DNA from: Hyphomicrobiales bacterium | GTDB taxonomy: Bacteria > Pseudomonadota > Alphaproteobacteria > Rhizobiales > Xanthobacteraceae | Assembly (NCBI GenBank): GCA_027307405.1 | Contig: DAHUXA010000023.1 | Span: forward strand, 1-34,413 | DNA length: 34,413 nucleotides | Direction: 5' to 3' | Part shown: piece by piece, positions 17,600 to 27,500 of the stretch | Layout: each line of letters starts with the position of its first letter | Numbering within the stretch: position 1 is the first letter of the stretch | The notes under the pieces: model-generated | The model's input: only the letters and a program-made list of their open reading frames with translations | Told to the model about the DNA's origin: nothing | Databases searched by the model: none | Made by a program: the position numbers and the translations under genes

Positions 17600-17871
17600 A
17601 CGCCGCCTTCGCCCGGCGCAGCAGCATGGATGGCAAGCGCATGGATGCCGCCTTCCAGTTCGGCTGAAAGCAATTGATTAATCATCCGGTGCCGTTCGAG
17701 CCGGCTCTTTCCTTTGAATGCTTCGGACACAATATAAACGCGATAGTGGGTTTGCCCGCCCGGCCGGTGTCCGGTATGGCCTTCGTGCTGGTGAGATTCA
17801 TCCAGCACTTTGAGGCTTACTGGCATGAAAGCCTCGGTCAACTTCTTTGTGATGAGATCGGCGGTCCGCAT
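17596..17871 (-). CDS. BolA family protein
   Basis: A 91-residue BolA protein. HEGHTGHRPGGQTHYRVYIVSEAF and the helix FKGKSRLERHRMINQLLSAEL carry the expected invariant histidines and the RHR core. BolA proteins bind 2Fe-2S clusters together with monothiol glutaredoxins and influence iron regulation and cell shape; no monothiol partner is in this window. It is convergent with the CorC-type gene (stop overlap) and divergent from the J-domain gene, with 95 bases between the starts. Confidence 0.94.
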   Translation of the reverse strand: MRTADLITKKLTEAFMPVSLKVLDESHQHEGHTGHRPGGQTHYRVYIVSEAFKGKSRLERHRMINQLLSAELEGGIHALAIHAAAPGEGGV

Positions 17872-17966
17872 GCTGCCCGCTTAGGAGAGGGCCGCCCGGC
17901 GGTCAATGGCCGGCGACAATATCTAGTCTTGAAGGCGTCACTGGCAAAAGCGCATAATGATCGGTC

Positions 17967-18566
17967 ATGAAATTCGACTCACCCCTATTTGACCGCATCC
18001 GCGTCAAACCGGAGAAGGATCGCCGTCCGAAAACGGGCGGCCCCGGCTGCGAATGGCATGGCTGCAAGGAGAAGGCGACCCACCGGGCGCCCAAAGGACG
18101 CGGACGCGAGAGCGAATATTGGCGATTTTGTCTCGATCACGTGCGTGCTTACAACCAGTCATACAATTTCTTCACTGGCATGAGCGACGCCGCGGTGATG
18201 GCCTACCAGAAGGACGCGCTCACCGGTCACCGTCCGACTTGGAAGATGGGAACGGGCAAGGGCCCGGCCCGGCCGGATATGCGTGCTTTCGGCAGTCACG
18301 CCGATCCATTCGGATTATTCGGCGAAGGTGTGCGGGCGGAACAGCAGGCGCGCGCCGAAACCCGCCCGATCCGCAATGCCGAGCGAAAGGCTCTCGGTAC
18401 GCTCGGCCTGGAGGTTGGCGCCACGTCACAGCAGGTGAAAACGCGTTTCAAGGAGCTCGTGAAACGCCACCATCCAGATGCCAATGGCGGTGACCGCTCC
18501 ACCGAAGATCGGCTGGTGGAGATCATCCAATCCTACAATTATCTGAAATCGGTAGGATTCTGCTGA
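17967..18566 (+). CDS. J-domain protein with N-terminal Cys-rich motif
   Basis: A 199-residue protein. The C-terminal 55 residues are a J domain (LGTLGLEVGATSQQVKTRFK, then the HPD triad at 169-171 and an IQSYNYLKS helix), so it should stimulate an Hsp70 ATPase. The N-terminal part has Cys28, Cys33, Cys55 and His58 in an arrangement that could bind zinc (CEWHGC ... FCLDHV). It lacks the Gly/Phe region and the CxxCxGxG repeats of DnaJ itself, so it is a specialised co-chaperone, probably soluble; its client is unknown. Such genes often lie beside cobS in this order. No strong ribosome site precedes the ATG. Confidence 0.9.
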   Translation: MKFDSPLFDRIRVKPEKDRRPKTGGPGCEWHGCKEKATHRAPKGRGRESEYWRFCLDHVRAYNQSYNFFTGMSDAAVMAYQKDALTGHRPTWKMGTGKGPARPDMRAFGSHADPFGLFGEGVRAEQQARAETRPIRNAERKALGTLGLEVGATSQQVKTRFKELVKRHHPDANGGDRSTEDRLVEIIQSYNYLKSVGFC

Positions 18567-18743
18567 TCGGTTGATTATTACCCCCCGGCAACCCAGCCCT
18601 GCCTTCCGCACAGGGTGGATCGCACCTATCTTATTGAAATAATTGATGGTGCCATTCCGCCGCGGCGGGTTTTTCGCCGCCTTGGCCTCTGCTAAGTTGC
18701 CGCCGCCATCAGCCGGACCGTTATGAGTCGGACCAAAATCAGG

Positions 18744-18763
18744 GGCTTCGGCGTTCCGAAGCC
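18744..18763 (+). promoter_or_regulatory. Hairpin directly before the cobS ribosome site
   Basis: GGCTTCGG (18744-18751) and CCGAAGCC (18756-18763) form a perfect eight-base-pair stem with the four-base loop CGTT. The cobS Shine-Dalgarno GGAGG starts only three bases later (18766-18770). I searched by eye for the conserved cobalamin riboswitch core and did not find it. Confidence 0.7.
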
Positions 18764-18774
18764 ACGGAGGATCA

Positions 18775-19761
18775 ATGACCGCCGCAGTGCAAGAAGTTGC
18801 CGGCCTGCCCGACATGAAAGTGTCGGTCCGGCAGGTTTTCGGAATCGACAGCGACATGGAAGTGCCGGCTTATTCGCAAGCCGACGAGCACGTGCCCGAT
18901 ATCGATGCCGACTATCGTTTCGACCGCCCAACCACGCTTGCCATTCTGGCTGGCTTTGCCAAGAACCGACGCGTAATCGTTACCGGCTACCATGGTACCG
19001 GCAAATCCACTCATATCGAACAGGTGGCGGCACGTCTGAACTGGCCCTGCGTGCGCGTCAATCTCGACAGCCACATCAGCCGGATCGACCTGATCGGTAA
19101 GGACGCGATCGTCATCAAGGAAGGTCAGCAAGTCACCGAATTCCGCCAAGGCATTCTGCCGTGGGCGCTCCAAAACAACGTCGCGCTCTGCTTCGACGAA
19201 TACGACGCCGGACGGCCTGACGTTATGTTCGTCATCCAGCGCGTGCTCGAAGCCTCCGGGCGACTCACGCTGCTGGACCAAAGCAAGGTGATCAAGCCTC
19301 ACCCGGCCTTTCGTTTGTTTGCCACAGCTAACACTGTCGGCCTCGGCGACACGTCGGGCCTCTATCACGGGACACAGCAGATCAACCAAGGCCAGATGGA
19401 CCGATGGTCGATCGTCACCACGCTGAATTATTTGCCGCACGACAATGAAGTCGAGATCGTATTGGCCAAGGCGAAGCACTATCGTAACGAGCAAGGCCGC
19501 GACATCGTCAACAAGATGGTGCGGGTCGCCGATCTCACGCGCAACGCGTTCATGAACGGCGATATCTCGACCGTGATGAGCCCGCGCACTGTGATTACCT
19601 GGGCGGAGAATTCCGAAATCTTCAACGATGTCGGTTTTGCCTTCCGTCTTACCTTCCTGAACAAGTGCGACGAGTTGGAACGGCCGATTGTCGCTGAATT
19701 TTATCAGCGCTCTTTCGGCGTTGAGCTGCCGGAATCTTCGGTGAACGTGGCGCTGACATGA
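18775..19761 (+). CDS. cobS: Cobaltochelatase subunit CobS
   Basis: A 328-residue AAA+ ATPase of the MoxR/CobS type. Walker [10 protein letters not shown] is at 71-79 and Walker B CFDEYDAG at 139-146. The N-terminal stretch [20 protein letters not shown] is a CobS signature. With CobT and CobN it forms the aerobic cobaltochelatase that inserts cobalt into hydrogenobyrinate diamide during B12 synthesis; CobS supplies ATP hydrolysis. The start is secure: GGAGG four bases before the ATG. A perfect hairpin lies directly upstream. cobT starts 39 bases after the stop. Confidence 0.97.
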   Translation: MTAAVQEVAGLPDMKVSVRQVFGIDSDMEVPAYSQADEHVPDIDADYRFDRPTTLAILAGFAKNRRVIVTGYHGTGKSTHIEQVAARLNWPCVRVNLDSHISRIDLIGKDAIVIKEGQQVTEFRQGILPWALQNNVALCFDEYDAGRPDVMFVIQRVLEASGRLTLLDQSKVIKPHPAFRLFATANTVGLGDTSGLYHGTQQINQGQMDRWSIVTTLNYLPHDNEVEIVLAKAKHYRNEQGRDIVNKMVRVADLTRNAFMNGDISTVMSPRTVITWAENSEIFNDVGFAFRLTFLNKCDELERPIVAEFYQRSFGVELPESSVNVALT

Positions 19762-19767
19762 AGTTTA

Positions 19768-19790
19768 CCTCTCCCGTGAATGGGGAGAGG
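19768..19790. repeat. Palindrome in the cobS-cobT gap next to the cobT ribosome site
   Basis: CCTCTCCC (19768-19775) and GGGAGAGG (19783-19790) pair perfectly around the loop GTGAATG. It resembles a very common intergenic palindrome I know from Bradyrhizobium-like genomes. Its right arm and the following GAGA are the only purine-rich stretch before the cobT start at 19801, so the structure could mask the ribosome site. Confidence 0.75.
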
Positions 19791-19800
19791 GAGATGCCTT

Positions 19801-21693
19801 ATGGCCTCTAACATCAAAACCAAAGCGTCGTCGAAAGAATCGCCGACTGAACCGTTCAAGCGAGCGGTCACCGGCTGTCTGCGCGCGCTTGCACGCAAGC
19901 CGGAACTCGAGGTTGCCTTCGCTGCCGAGCGACCAGGTCTGATGGGCGGCAAGGTCCGTCTGCCGGAGCCGCCACGCAAGCTCGGCAAGGCAGAGGCTGC
20001 GGTCGTGCGCGGACATGCCGATTCAATCGCGCTGCGGCTTGCCTGTCACGATGCCGCCATGCATCGCCGCCTGCAGCCCGCTGGCCAGCAGGCGCGAGCG
20101 GTATTCGAGGCAGTGGAACAAGCGCGCGTGGAAGCGATCGGTGCGCGGCGTATGGACGGCGTCGCGCAAAATCTCACGGCGATGCTCGACGAGCGTTTTC
20201 ATCGCGGCAAGTTCGACCAGATCACCGAGCGCGCCGACGCGCCGATCGAGGACGCGTTGGCGCTCATGGTGCGCGAGCGCCTGACGGGCATGGCTCCGCC
20301 GCCGGCGGCCAAAAAACTGGTCGATCTGTGGCGGCCTCTGATCGAAGACCGCGCCGGTCGTGACCTCGATCGGTTGGAAAATCTCGTTGAGGACCAGCGC
20401 CAGTTCAGCGACGCCGTCCATGATCTGTTGGACGCGCTTGAAATGGGCGAGGATCGAAGTCACGACTCCGAGGAAGAAGATGAGGGCGAGGAGGATCGCC
20501 GCAAACAGGAGTCTGGTGAGGACGGCGAAGCCGCCGACTCCGATGAAATGCAGCGGATGAGCATGGAGGACACGCAGGTGTCCGCCGAGGATATGCCCGA
20601 TTCGGCTGCGGAAGCGGTGGAGGCGCCGACGGCCGACATGGCCGACGACACCGACATGGGCGATTCGGAAACGCCGGGAGAGCCACAGCGGCCACGCCAC
20701 TTTGGTGCCAACGAACCCCGCGGTCCCGACTATCGCGCTTTCACCGCCAAATTCGATGAGACCGTCGCCGCTGAGGATTTATGTGAGGCCGAAGAGCTTG
20801 ACCGTCTGAGGGGCTATCTCGACAAGCAGCTCTCGAACTTGCAGGGCGTCGTCGCGCGGCTCGCCAATCGACTTCAACGGCGTTTGATGGCGCAGCAGAA
20901 CCGCTCTTGGGAATTCGATCTGGAGGAAGGTCAGCTCGATCCGGCGCGATTGTCGCGCATCATCGTTGACCCGCTGCACCCGCTTTCGTTCAAGGCCGAG
21001 AAGGACACCGAGTTCCGCGACACGGTCGTCACGCTGCTGCTCGATAATTCTGGCTCGATGCGTGGCCGTCCGATTACGGTCGCCGCCACCTGCGCCGATA
21101 TTCTCGCGCGCACGCTTGAACGCTGCGGAGTTAAAGTCGAAATTCTCGGCTTTACAACGCGCGCCTGGAAGGGCGGACAATCGCGCGAGCACTGGCTAAC
21201 TGCCGGTAAGCCGGCCAATCCAGGCCGGCTCAACGACCTGCGTCACATTATCTACAAGTCAGCCGATGCACCTTGGCGGCGCGCACGTAAGAATCTTGGT
21301 CTGATGATGCGCGAAGGTCTGCTCAAGGAGAACATAGATGGCGAGGCGCTTGATTGGGCGCATAAGCGTCTGTTGGCTCGCACCGAGCAGCGCAAGATTC
21401 TGATGATGATTTCCGACGGGGCGCCGGTCGACGATTCCACGCTTTCAGTCAATCCCGGCAATTATCTGGAACGTCATCTGCGCTGGGTTATCGAGGAGAT
21501 CGAGACCCGTTCCCCGGTAGAGTTGATCGCCATCGGCATTGGCCACGACGTGACGCGCTACTACCGCCGTGCCGTTACTATTGTCGACGCCGAAGAGCTC
21601 GGCGGCGCGATGACCGAGAAGCTTGCCGAGCTCTTTGAAGAACACGCCGCTGCCGAGCGGCCGAGCCCGCGCGTGCGAAGGCGCGTCGCTTGA
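19801..21693 (+). CDS. cobT: Cobaltochelatase subunit CobT
   Basis: A 630-residue CobT of normal length. The N-terminal half is helical ([20 protein letters not shown]). Residues about 216-293 are a strongly acidic linker ([11 protein letters not shown] onwards). The C-terminal third is a von Willebrand A domain with the MIDAS motif DNSGS at 415-419. It is the partner of CobS in the aerobic cobaltochelatase. I chose the ATG at 19801 ([13 protein letters not shown]) because a purine-rich stretch precedes it; an ATG at 19780 lies inside a palindrome and adds seven residues. The stop overlaps a TTG start of the next gene (TTGA). Confidence 0.96.
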   Translation: MASNIKTKASSKESPTEPFKRAVTGCLRALARKPELEVAFAAERPGLMGGKVRLPEPPRKLGKAEAAVVRGHADSIALRLACHDAAMHRRLQPAGQQARAVFEAVEQARVEAIGARRMDGVAQNLTAMLDERFHRGKFDQITERADAPIEDALALMVRERLTGMAPPPAAKKLVDLWRPLIEDRAGRDLDRLENLVEDQRQFSDAVHDLLDALEMGEDRSHDSEEEDEGEEDRRKQESGEDGEAADSDEMQRMSMEDTQVSAEDMPDSAAEAVEAPTADMADDTDMGDSETPGEPQRPRHFGANEPRGPDYRAFTAKFDETVAAEDLCEAEELDRLRGYLDKQLSNLQGVVARLANRLQRRLMAQQNRSWEFDLEEGQLDPARLSRIIVDPLHPLSFKAEKDTEFRDTVVTLLLDNSGSMRGRPITVAATCADILARTLERCGVKVEILGFTTRAWKGGQSREHWLTAGKPANPGRLNDLRHIIYKSADAPWRRARKNLGLMMREGLLKENIDGEALDWAHKRLLARTEQRKILMMISDGAPVDDSTLSVNPGNYLERHLRWVIEEIETRSPVELIAIGIGHDVTRYYRRAVTIVDAEELGGAMTEKLAELFEEHAAAERPSPRVRRRVA

Positions 21694-22724
21694 GCCTTTC
21701 CCGCCGCCGTTCCTTTATTGCCGGCACCCTTATCGTCGCTTTGATCGGAGTCATCGGCTCTTTTGCCATCGCGCACGCTCTGCTTTATGCCGCAGCGCCT
21801 ACGCGCATTGAAATCGAGGCAACGCCAATTACTTCGTTCGACAATCGTGAACCGACTCAGGTCCGGTTCGGAACTTTGGAATTTCGGGGTGGGCTTGTTC
21901 TTAGGTCTGCAAATCCTGCCTTTGGTGGACTCTCCGGCATCCATATTGAGTCGGACGGCGAGCACTTCCTTGCAATCACCGACAAGGGTTCCTGGTTGCG
22001 TGGCCGCATCGTTTACCAAGATGGGAAACCCATCCGCATCGCCGATGCCGAAATGGCACCGATCCTTGGATCGGATGGCAGGCCGCTCGCCACCAGGGGC
22101 TGGTTTGATACGGAGTCGCTCGCTGAGCGCGACGGCGTGTTCTATATCGGCATCGAACGGGTTGAGCAGATCGTGCGCCTCAACTACAGGCGCGACGGCT
22201 TCAAAGCGCGCGGTGAGCCGATCAAGGTCCCGGCCGATTTCAAGAGTTTCAGGTACAACAAGAGCCTGGAATGTCTGGCCGCGCCACCGCAGGGGTCGCC
22301 CCACGCAGGTGAATTGATCGTAGTCACCGAGCATAGCCTCGATGCAGACGGCAACCTGCGCTCATTCCTACTGGACGGCGATCGCGTTACACGCTTCAGC
22401 GTCAGGCGCACCGACGGTTTCGACGTCAGCGACTGCACGATCCTCCCGCCCAACGATCTTTTGCTGCTCGAGCGCCGCTTTTCTCTGACGCGCGGCGGCG
22501 CGATGCGAATTCGGCGGCTGCCGCTCGCAAGCCTGAAAGCGGACGCGCTGATCGATGGCCGTCCAATAATCGAGGCCGATCTCGGCTACCAGATCGACAA
22601 CATGGAGGGGATTGCCGTGCACCGCACGGCGGGGGGCGAGATAACTATCACGCTGGTTTCGGACGACAATTTTTCGTTCATCCAGCGCAATCTGCTGCTG
22701 CAGTTCGCGGTGGTAGGAGAGTGA
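21690..22724 (+). CDS. Esterase-like activity of phytase family protein, exported or anchored
   Basis: A 344-residue protein. Residues 6-33 form a hydrophobic signal or anchor ([20 protein letters not shown]). The rest looks like a beta-propeller of the phytase-like family ([20 protein letters not shown], then [21 protein letters not shown] and [11 protein letters not shown]). Catalysis on phytate or another phosphoester is a family label and not shown here. The start is TTG at 21690, giving TTGA overlap with the cobT stop, so it is probably coupled to cobT. A link to cobalamin synthesis is not known to me. The convergent rpmB gene ends six bases after its stop. Confidence 0.82.
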   Translation: MSLSRRRSFIAGTLIVALIGVIGSFAIAHALLYAAAPTRIEIEATPITSFDNREPTQVRFGTLEFRGGLVLRSANPAFGGLSGIHIESDGEHFLAITDKGSWLRGRIVYQDGKPIRIADAEMAPILGSDGRPLATRGWFDTESLAERDGVFYIGIERVEQIVRLNYRRDGFKARGEPIKVPADFKSFRYNKSLECLAAPPQGSPHAGELIVVTEHSLDADGNLRSFLLDGDRVTRFSVRRTDGFDVSDCTILPPNDLLLLERRFSLTRGGAMRIRRLPLASLKADALIDGRPIIEADLGYQIDNMEGIAVHRTAGGEITITLVSDDNFSFIQRNLLLQFAVVGE

Positions 22725-22730
22725 AACTGG

Positions 22731-23024
22731 TCAGCTAGCCGCCGCCTCGCGCTTCTTCACGATTTGGCGCTTGAGCTCGAGAACTTTCGGCGCCAGCTCA
22801 TCGTCTTTGGCCTTCAGAAGGAAGGAATCAAGCCCGCCGCGATGGTCGACAGTCTTGAGAGCGTTGGCCGACACACGCAAACGGATCTTGCGGCCGAGGG
22901 TATCCGAAATCAGCGTGACGTTGCGCAGGTTCGGGAGGAACCGCCGCTTGGTCTTGATGTTGGAGTGGCTCACTTTGTGGCCGACCAGTGGCTTTTTACC
23001 GGTCAGGTCGCAACGCCATGACAT
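22731..23024 (-). CDS. rpmB: 50S ribosomal protein L28
   Basis: A 97-residue L28. It starts [20 protein letters not shown], then [38 protein letters not shown] and a basic tail. The ATG at 23024 has a GGA seven to eight bases before it. L28 is a structural protein of the large ribosomal subunit near the tRNA exit site. The usual rpmG neighbour is absent, as is common in this group. A clear promoter lies about 70 bases upstream (23096-23124). Confidence 0.98.
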   Translation of the reverse strand: MSWRCDLTGKKPLVGHKVSHSNIKTKRRFLPNLRNVTLISDTLGRKIRLRVSANALKTVDHRGGLDSFLLKAKDDELAPKVLELKRQIVKKREAAAS

Positions 23025-23355
23025 AGCTCAGTCCTCGAAAAATATCGGCGCAAGCACGCGCGGATCAGGTCAATCGTCTCGGTTAAGACGGCGGACGTAT
23101 AGAGAGCGCGATTAAAAGCGTCAAGCCGAGCAATTGGGCGCAATTTAACGGTTTTTCGAGCCTTTGGGCCGGCGAACACAGATTCGACGAAATCCGCGCC
23201 GACGAGATGCCCGTACTGCAAGCCATCATACTTAACTTTGCGGCATGGCTCCGCGCTCAAGGATTCGCTTGCGTGCTGAACTCGCGGCCAGTGATATGGT
23301 CGCTTGGCCGATCCACGGAGCGTCCGCCGGTGCCGGCGCGCGGAAGGATTGAGTC
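23025..23355. other. 331-base divergent gap between rpmB and the DUF3108 gene
   Basis: I see no gene here. It contains the rpmB promoter and leader on the minus strand, and the plus-strand ribosome site AAGGA for the DUF3108 gene near 23344. A weak plus-strand promoter may exist around 23270-23300 (a TTGCGT-like box, then TGATAT 17 bases later), but I would not rely on it. Frames across the gap lack family character. Confidence 0.7.
23096..23124 (-). promoter_or_regulatory. Promoter of rpmB
   Basis: On the minus strand TTGACG (23124-23119) and TATACG (23101-23096) are exactly 17 bases apart, a good sigma70-type promoter. Transcription would start near 23088, leaving a leader of about 65 bases to rpmB. 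Confidence 0.7.
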
Positions 23356-24207
23356 TTGCATCAAGTCATAAAACGCTCGCTGTTAGCTTCAGGCGCGCTG
23401 ATCCTGGCCGTGAGCGGCTCGATTGTCGCGGCGTGGGCGCAGGGCCGGCTTGAAGCCCATTATTCGGCGACGCTTGCCGGCATTCCGATAGGCCGTGGCA
23501 CCTGGGCCATCGATATAATGGATACTCAGTACACCGCGGCGATGAGCGGAACGACGTCGGGCTTATTGCGTGCTTTCACAGGCGGTCAAGGCAACGCCAC
23601 CGTGCGCGGCACGCTCAATGGGGGACACCCGCTATCCTCGATCTACGCTGCGGACATTACCGGACGTAAGAAAATCGATTCGATCCGCATCACCATCAAC
23701 AATGGCAATGTGAAAGATTTCAAGGTCGATCCGCCGCCGGAGAGTGACCCCGAGCGCGTACCGATTACCGAGGCGTCTCAGCGCGGCGTGCTCGATCCGA
23801 TGACGGCTTCACTGGTGCGCATGTCGGGCAGCGGGGACCTGCTCGCTCCGGAGGCCTGCCAGCGCACCCTCGAGGTCTTCGACGGTCGGCTGCGTTACGA
23901 TGTGCAATTCGCTTTCAAGCGCATGGATAAGGTCAAGGCGAGCAAGGGCTACGCTGGTCCAGTTGTGGTTTGCGCGGCGTATTTTTCGCCGGTGGCGGGG
24001 TATGTCCCCTCGCGCGCGGCGGTCAAATACCTTTCTAAGCAGCGTGATATGGAAGTATGGCTCGCACCAATCGCCGGAACTCGGGTTTTGGTGCCCTACC
24101 GTGCGCAAGGGCCGACGCCCATTGGCCAAGCGGTACTGGAGGCTTCCGAATTTGTCTCGGTCCCGATCTCGGCCGGGCCCGCCGCCAATGGGTCGAAGAC
24201 GCAGTGA
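23356..24207 (+). CDS. DUF3108 domain protein, exported
   Basis: A 283-residue secreted protein. The signal peptide is at residues 8-29 (LLASGALILAVSGSIVAAWA, cleavage near AWA|QG). The DUF3108 region opens LEAHYSATLAGIPIGRGTWAID and has ADITGRKKIDSIRITINNG, later LLAPEACQRTLEVFDGRLRY and VVVCAAYFSPVAGYVPSRAA. The two cysteines (in PEACQ and VVCAA) could form a disulfide in the periplasm. The function is unknown. The start is TTG at 23356, backed by AAGGA about eight bases upstream; no ATG in this frame would leave the signal peptide whole. It is divergent from rpmB. Confidence 0.86.
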   Translation: MHQVIKRSLLASGALILAVSGSIVAAWAQGRLEAHYSATLAGIPIGRGTWAIDIMDTQYTAAMSGTTSGLLRAFTGGQGNATVRGTLNGGHPLSSIYAADITGRKKIDSIRITINNGNVKDFKVDPPPESDPERVPITEASQRGVLDPMTASLVRMSGSGDLLAPEACQRTLEVFDGRLRYDVQFAFKRMDKVKASKGYAGPVVVCAAYFSPVAGYVPSRAAVKYLSKQRDMEVWLAPIAGTRVLVPYRAQGPTPIGQAVLEASEFVSVPISAGPAANGSKTQ

Positions 24208-24503
24208 CGTATAATTGAACTTGACTCCCGGGCTCCGACAGAATCCAGGATCGCGTTAACGTTTCAGGGGACTAGAAAGGGCTTGAATGGGGCCTGCACT
24301 ACTCCATCTTGTGGATGCGCAGGGAACGGTCTCCAGATGTCGCCGTGAACGAAGCCATACAGCGCCAGAGTCAGCGATTCGGGCGCGGTTCGTTCCAGAC
24401 TCGTTCTAAAGCTTAACCACGCACATGTTTGTCGTCGCATTGTGATACAGGAAGCGCGTGGAAGGGGCCTGCCTAGAGGTCCTGCCACCGGTCTGGACGC
24501 GTA
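24208..24503. other. 296-base gap before the helicase gene
   Basis: I found no gene I can support. A minus-strand open frame (24264-24629) runs into the helicase gene and has no family character. No clear terminator follows the DUF3108 gene, and no promoter with both boxes stands out. GGCCTGC occurs twice (near 24283 and 24468), which may be chance. Confidence 0.5.
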
Positions 24504-27500
24504 ATGGCTATTACTTTCTCCCCCCAGCCTGCCCGGGCGTCGCGAACTCGCGGCGCCGGTGTCACGGCAGTGCTGGGCCCCACCAATACCGGCAAGACCC
24601 ACCTCGCCATTGAGCGCATGCTCGCGCATTCATCCGGCGTAATCGGGCTGCCTCTGCGGCTGCTTGCCCGCGAAGTTTACAACAAGGTTGCCGAGCGCGT
24701 CGGTAAGGATGCGGTTGCGCTGATTACGGGCGAAGAGAAGGTCAAACCGCCCAACCCGCGCTTCTGGGTTTCCACCGTTGAAGCGATGCCGCGCGATCTC
24801 GACGTCGCTTTTTTGGCAGTCGACGAAGTGCAACTCGGCGCCGATTTCGAGCGCGGCCACGTCGTCACCGATCGCAGGCTCCATGCCCGTGCCCGCGAGG
24901 AGACGTTGGTGCTTGGCGCCGCCACCGTAAGGCCGATGGTGGAGAAGTTGTTGCCCGGCGCCCACGTTATCAGCCGGCCGCGGCTATCCACGCTGACCTA
25001 TGCTGGCGAGAAAAAGCTCACGCGGCTGCCGTCGCGATCGGCCATCGTCGCATTTTCAGCGGAAGAAGTTTACGCCATCGCTGAGCTGATCCGCCGTCAG
25101 CGTGGCGGTGCCGCGGTGGTGTTGGGCGCGCTTTCGCCGCGAACTCGTAATGCGCAGGTCGCCTTGTATCAGTCCGGAGACGTCGACTATCTGGTCGCGA
25201 CCGACGCCATCGGAATGGGGCTCAACCTCGATGTCGATCACGTCGCGTTTGCTTCCGACCGAAAATTTGACGGTTATCAATTTCGAAAGTTAAACCCGGC
25301 TGAACTCGCGCAAATTGCGGGCCGTGCCGGCCGTGCGACGCGAGACGGCACATTCGGCACAACTGGACGGTGCGATCCATTTGAACCGGAGCTGGTGCAG
25401 GCTCTGGAAAGCCACAGCTTCGAGCCGATTCGTCTGCTGCAGTGGCGCAATACCGATCTTGATTTTGCTTCGATTGGTGCCCTGCAAGCCTCCCTCGCCG
25501 CAACGCCAAACGAACAGGGACTGACGCGTGCGCCGATTGGCGAAGACATCCTGGTTCTGGAGCACGCCGCGCGCGACGAGGATGTCCGGACACTCGCCCA
25601 AAACCGTGCTTCCATTGCCCGGCTATGGGACGTCTGTCAGGTTCCCGATTATCGCAAAATCGCGCCCGCCACCCATGCCGAATTGGCCGTAACCCTCTAT
25701 GGATTCTTGATGCGAGAGGGTAACATCCCTACCGACTGGTTCGCTCGTCAGGTTGCCCTTGCCGATCGAACCGACGGCGACATCGATACTCTCTCCAACC
25801 GGATCGCGCATGTCAGGACCTGGACTTTCGTTGCCAATCGGCCCGATTGGCTTGCCGATCCGGACCATTGGCAGCAGGTCACGCGCACGGTCGAGGACAA
25901 GCTGTCCGATGCGTTGCACGAACGTTTGGCCGAACGTTTCGTGGACCGCCGCACCAGCGTCTTGATGCGGCGGCTTCGAGAAAACGTAATGCTGGAAACC
26001 GAAATCGGAAAGTCTGGTGAAGTAACGGTCGAAGGCCATGTCATCGGCCGTCTCGATGGATTTATGTTCGCACCTGACGCGTCTGCCGCCGGTTCCGAGG
26101 CCAAGGCGCTCAACGCAGCTGCACAGAAGGCTTTGGCCGGCGAGATCGAGGCGCGCGCGACCAAACTGTCGCAGGCTTCCAATGACCAGATTGTGCTGGC
26201 CACCGATGGCGCCTTGCGCTGGACTGGCGACCTGGTTGGCAAGTTGATCGCCGGCGACGATACGTTGCGCCCGCGCGTGCGCGTCATCGCCGACGAACAG
26301 CTGACCGGGCCGGCACGCGAATTGGTTCAAACGCGACTCGATCTCTGGCTGAAGACCCACATCGAGAAGCTGCTGGCGCCACTCTTTTCACTCACAGCCG
26401 CCGAAGATGTCACCGGCATGGCGCGGGGTGTTGCATTTCAACTCGTTGAATCGCTGGGTGTGCTGGAGCGGCAAAAAGTAGCCGACGAGGTCAAGGGCCT
26501 CGATCAGCCCGCGCGCGCGACCTTGCGCAAATACGGCGTGCGATTTGGTGCGTATCACATTTATCTTCCGGCGCTGCTTAAGCCTGCTCCGCGAGCGCTT
26601 GCGACCCAACTGTGGGCGATCAAGCACGAGAGTCCGGAGGCGAAGGGAGTGAGCGACTTGCTGCATCTCGCGGCGAGTGGGCGCACGTCGATTCCAGTCG
26701 ACAAGGAGACGCCCAAAACGCTCTACCGCACCGCTGGTTATCGTATTTGCGGTGAGCGCGCGGTGCGTGTCGATATTTTGGAAAGACTTGCCGATCTTAT
26801 CCGGCCGGCACTGTCCTGGCGCGAAGGTGCTCCCGGTCCTAAGCCAGACGGCGTTTTCGATGGGCGTGGCTTTCAAGTGACCGGTGCGATGACATCCCTT
26901 ACCGGCGCTTCAGGTGAAGACTTCGCTTCCATCCTGCGCTCGCTCGGCTACCGCATGGATCGCAAGCCGAAACCCGTTGAGGCGGCAACACCAGCTGCTG
27001 CATCGGCAACAATCCCTTCGACGGGCATTGCCGCGGAACCAGCAACAGCAAGCGATGCTACGCCGCCGGAAATCGTATCAGGGGACTCCACGCCGAGTGA
27101 AGCTGGATCGGCCGCCGATACGCCAACGCGCTCATTGCTACCCGAGCCGGAATTTCTTGCCCCATTGATGCAAGAATCCACGGACGGCGCGCCGACGGAG
27201 ACTGCAAAATCCGAGGCGGGATCCGCTGCTGCGGACGTGACCGAGCCCGTCGCGCAGGCGGCGGACAACGCGCAAACTGATTCGACCGAAAATAAGTCTG
27301 TCGAGGAGCCGGCCTTCGTCGAAGTCTGGCGGCCGGCGGGGCGATCCGAACGCCGTCCGCATCGGCCGCGCCGTCCGCACCGCGCGCAACCACAAGCAGC
27401 TGCTCCCACCGGTGCCGTGGCGGTAGGCGTGGCGGTAGAAGCTCCGGCAGTGGCGGCAACAGATGCAGCTCAGTCATCGCCCGGTCCCCGGCGCTCCCGC

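Noticed and set aside
18640-18680. GC-rich palindrome followed by TTTTT after the J-domain gene as a terminator
   Set aside because: The perfect stem would have a loop of only two bases; weaker folds exist, but I could not choose one, so I did not list it.
18567-18774. Cobalamin riboswitch upstream of cobS
   Set aside because: The gap before cobS has a hairpin but not the conserved B12-box sequence or enough structured length.
24264-24629. Minus-strand 121-residue frame before and into the helicase gene
   Set aside because: It overlaps the start of a well-supported gene, has no family character and no ribosome site.
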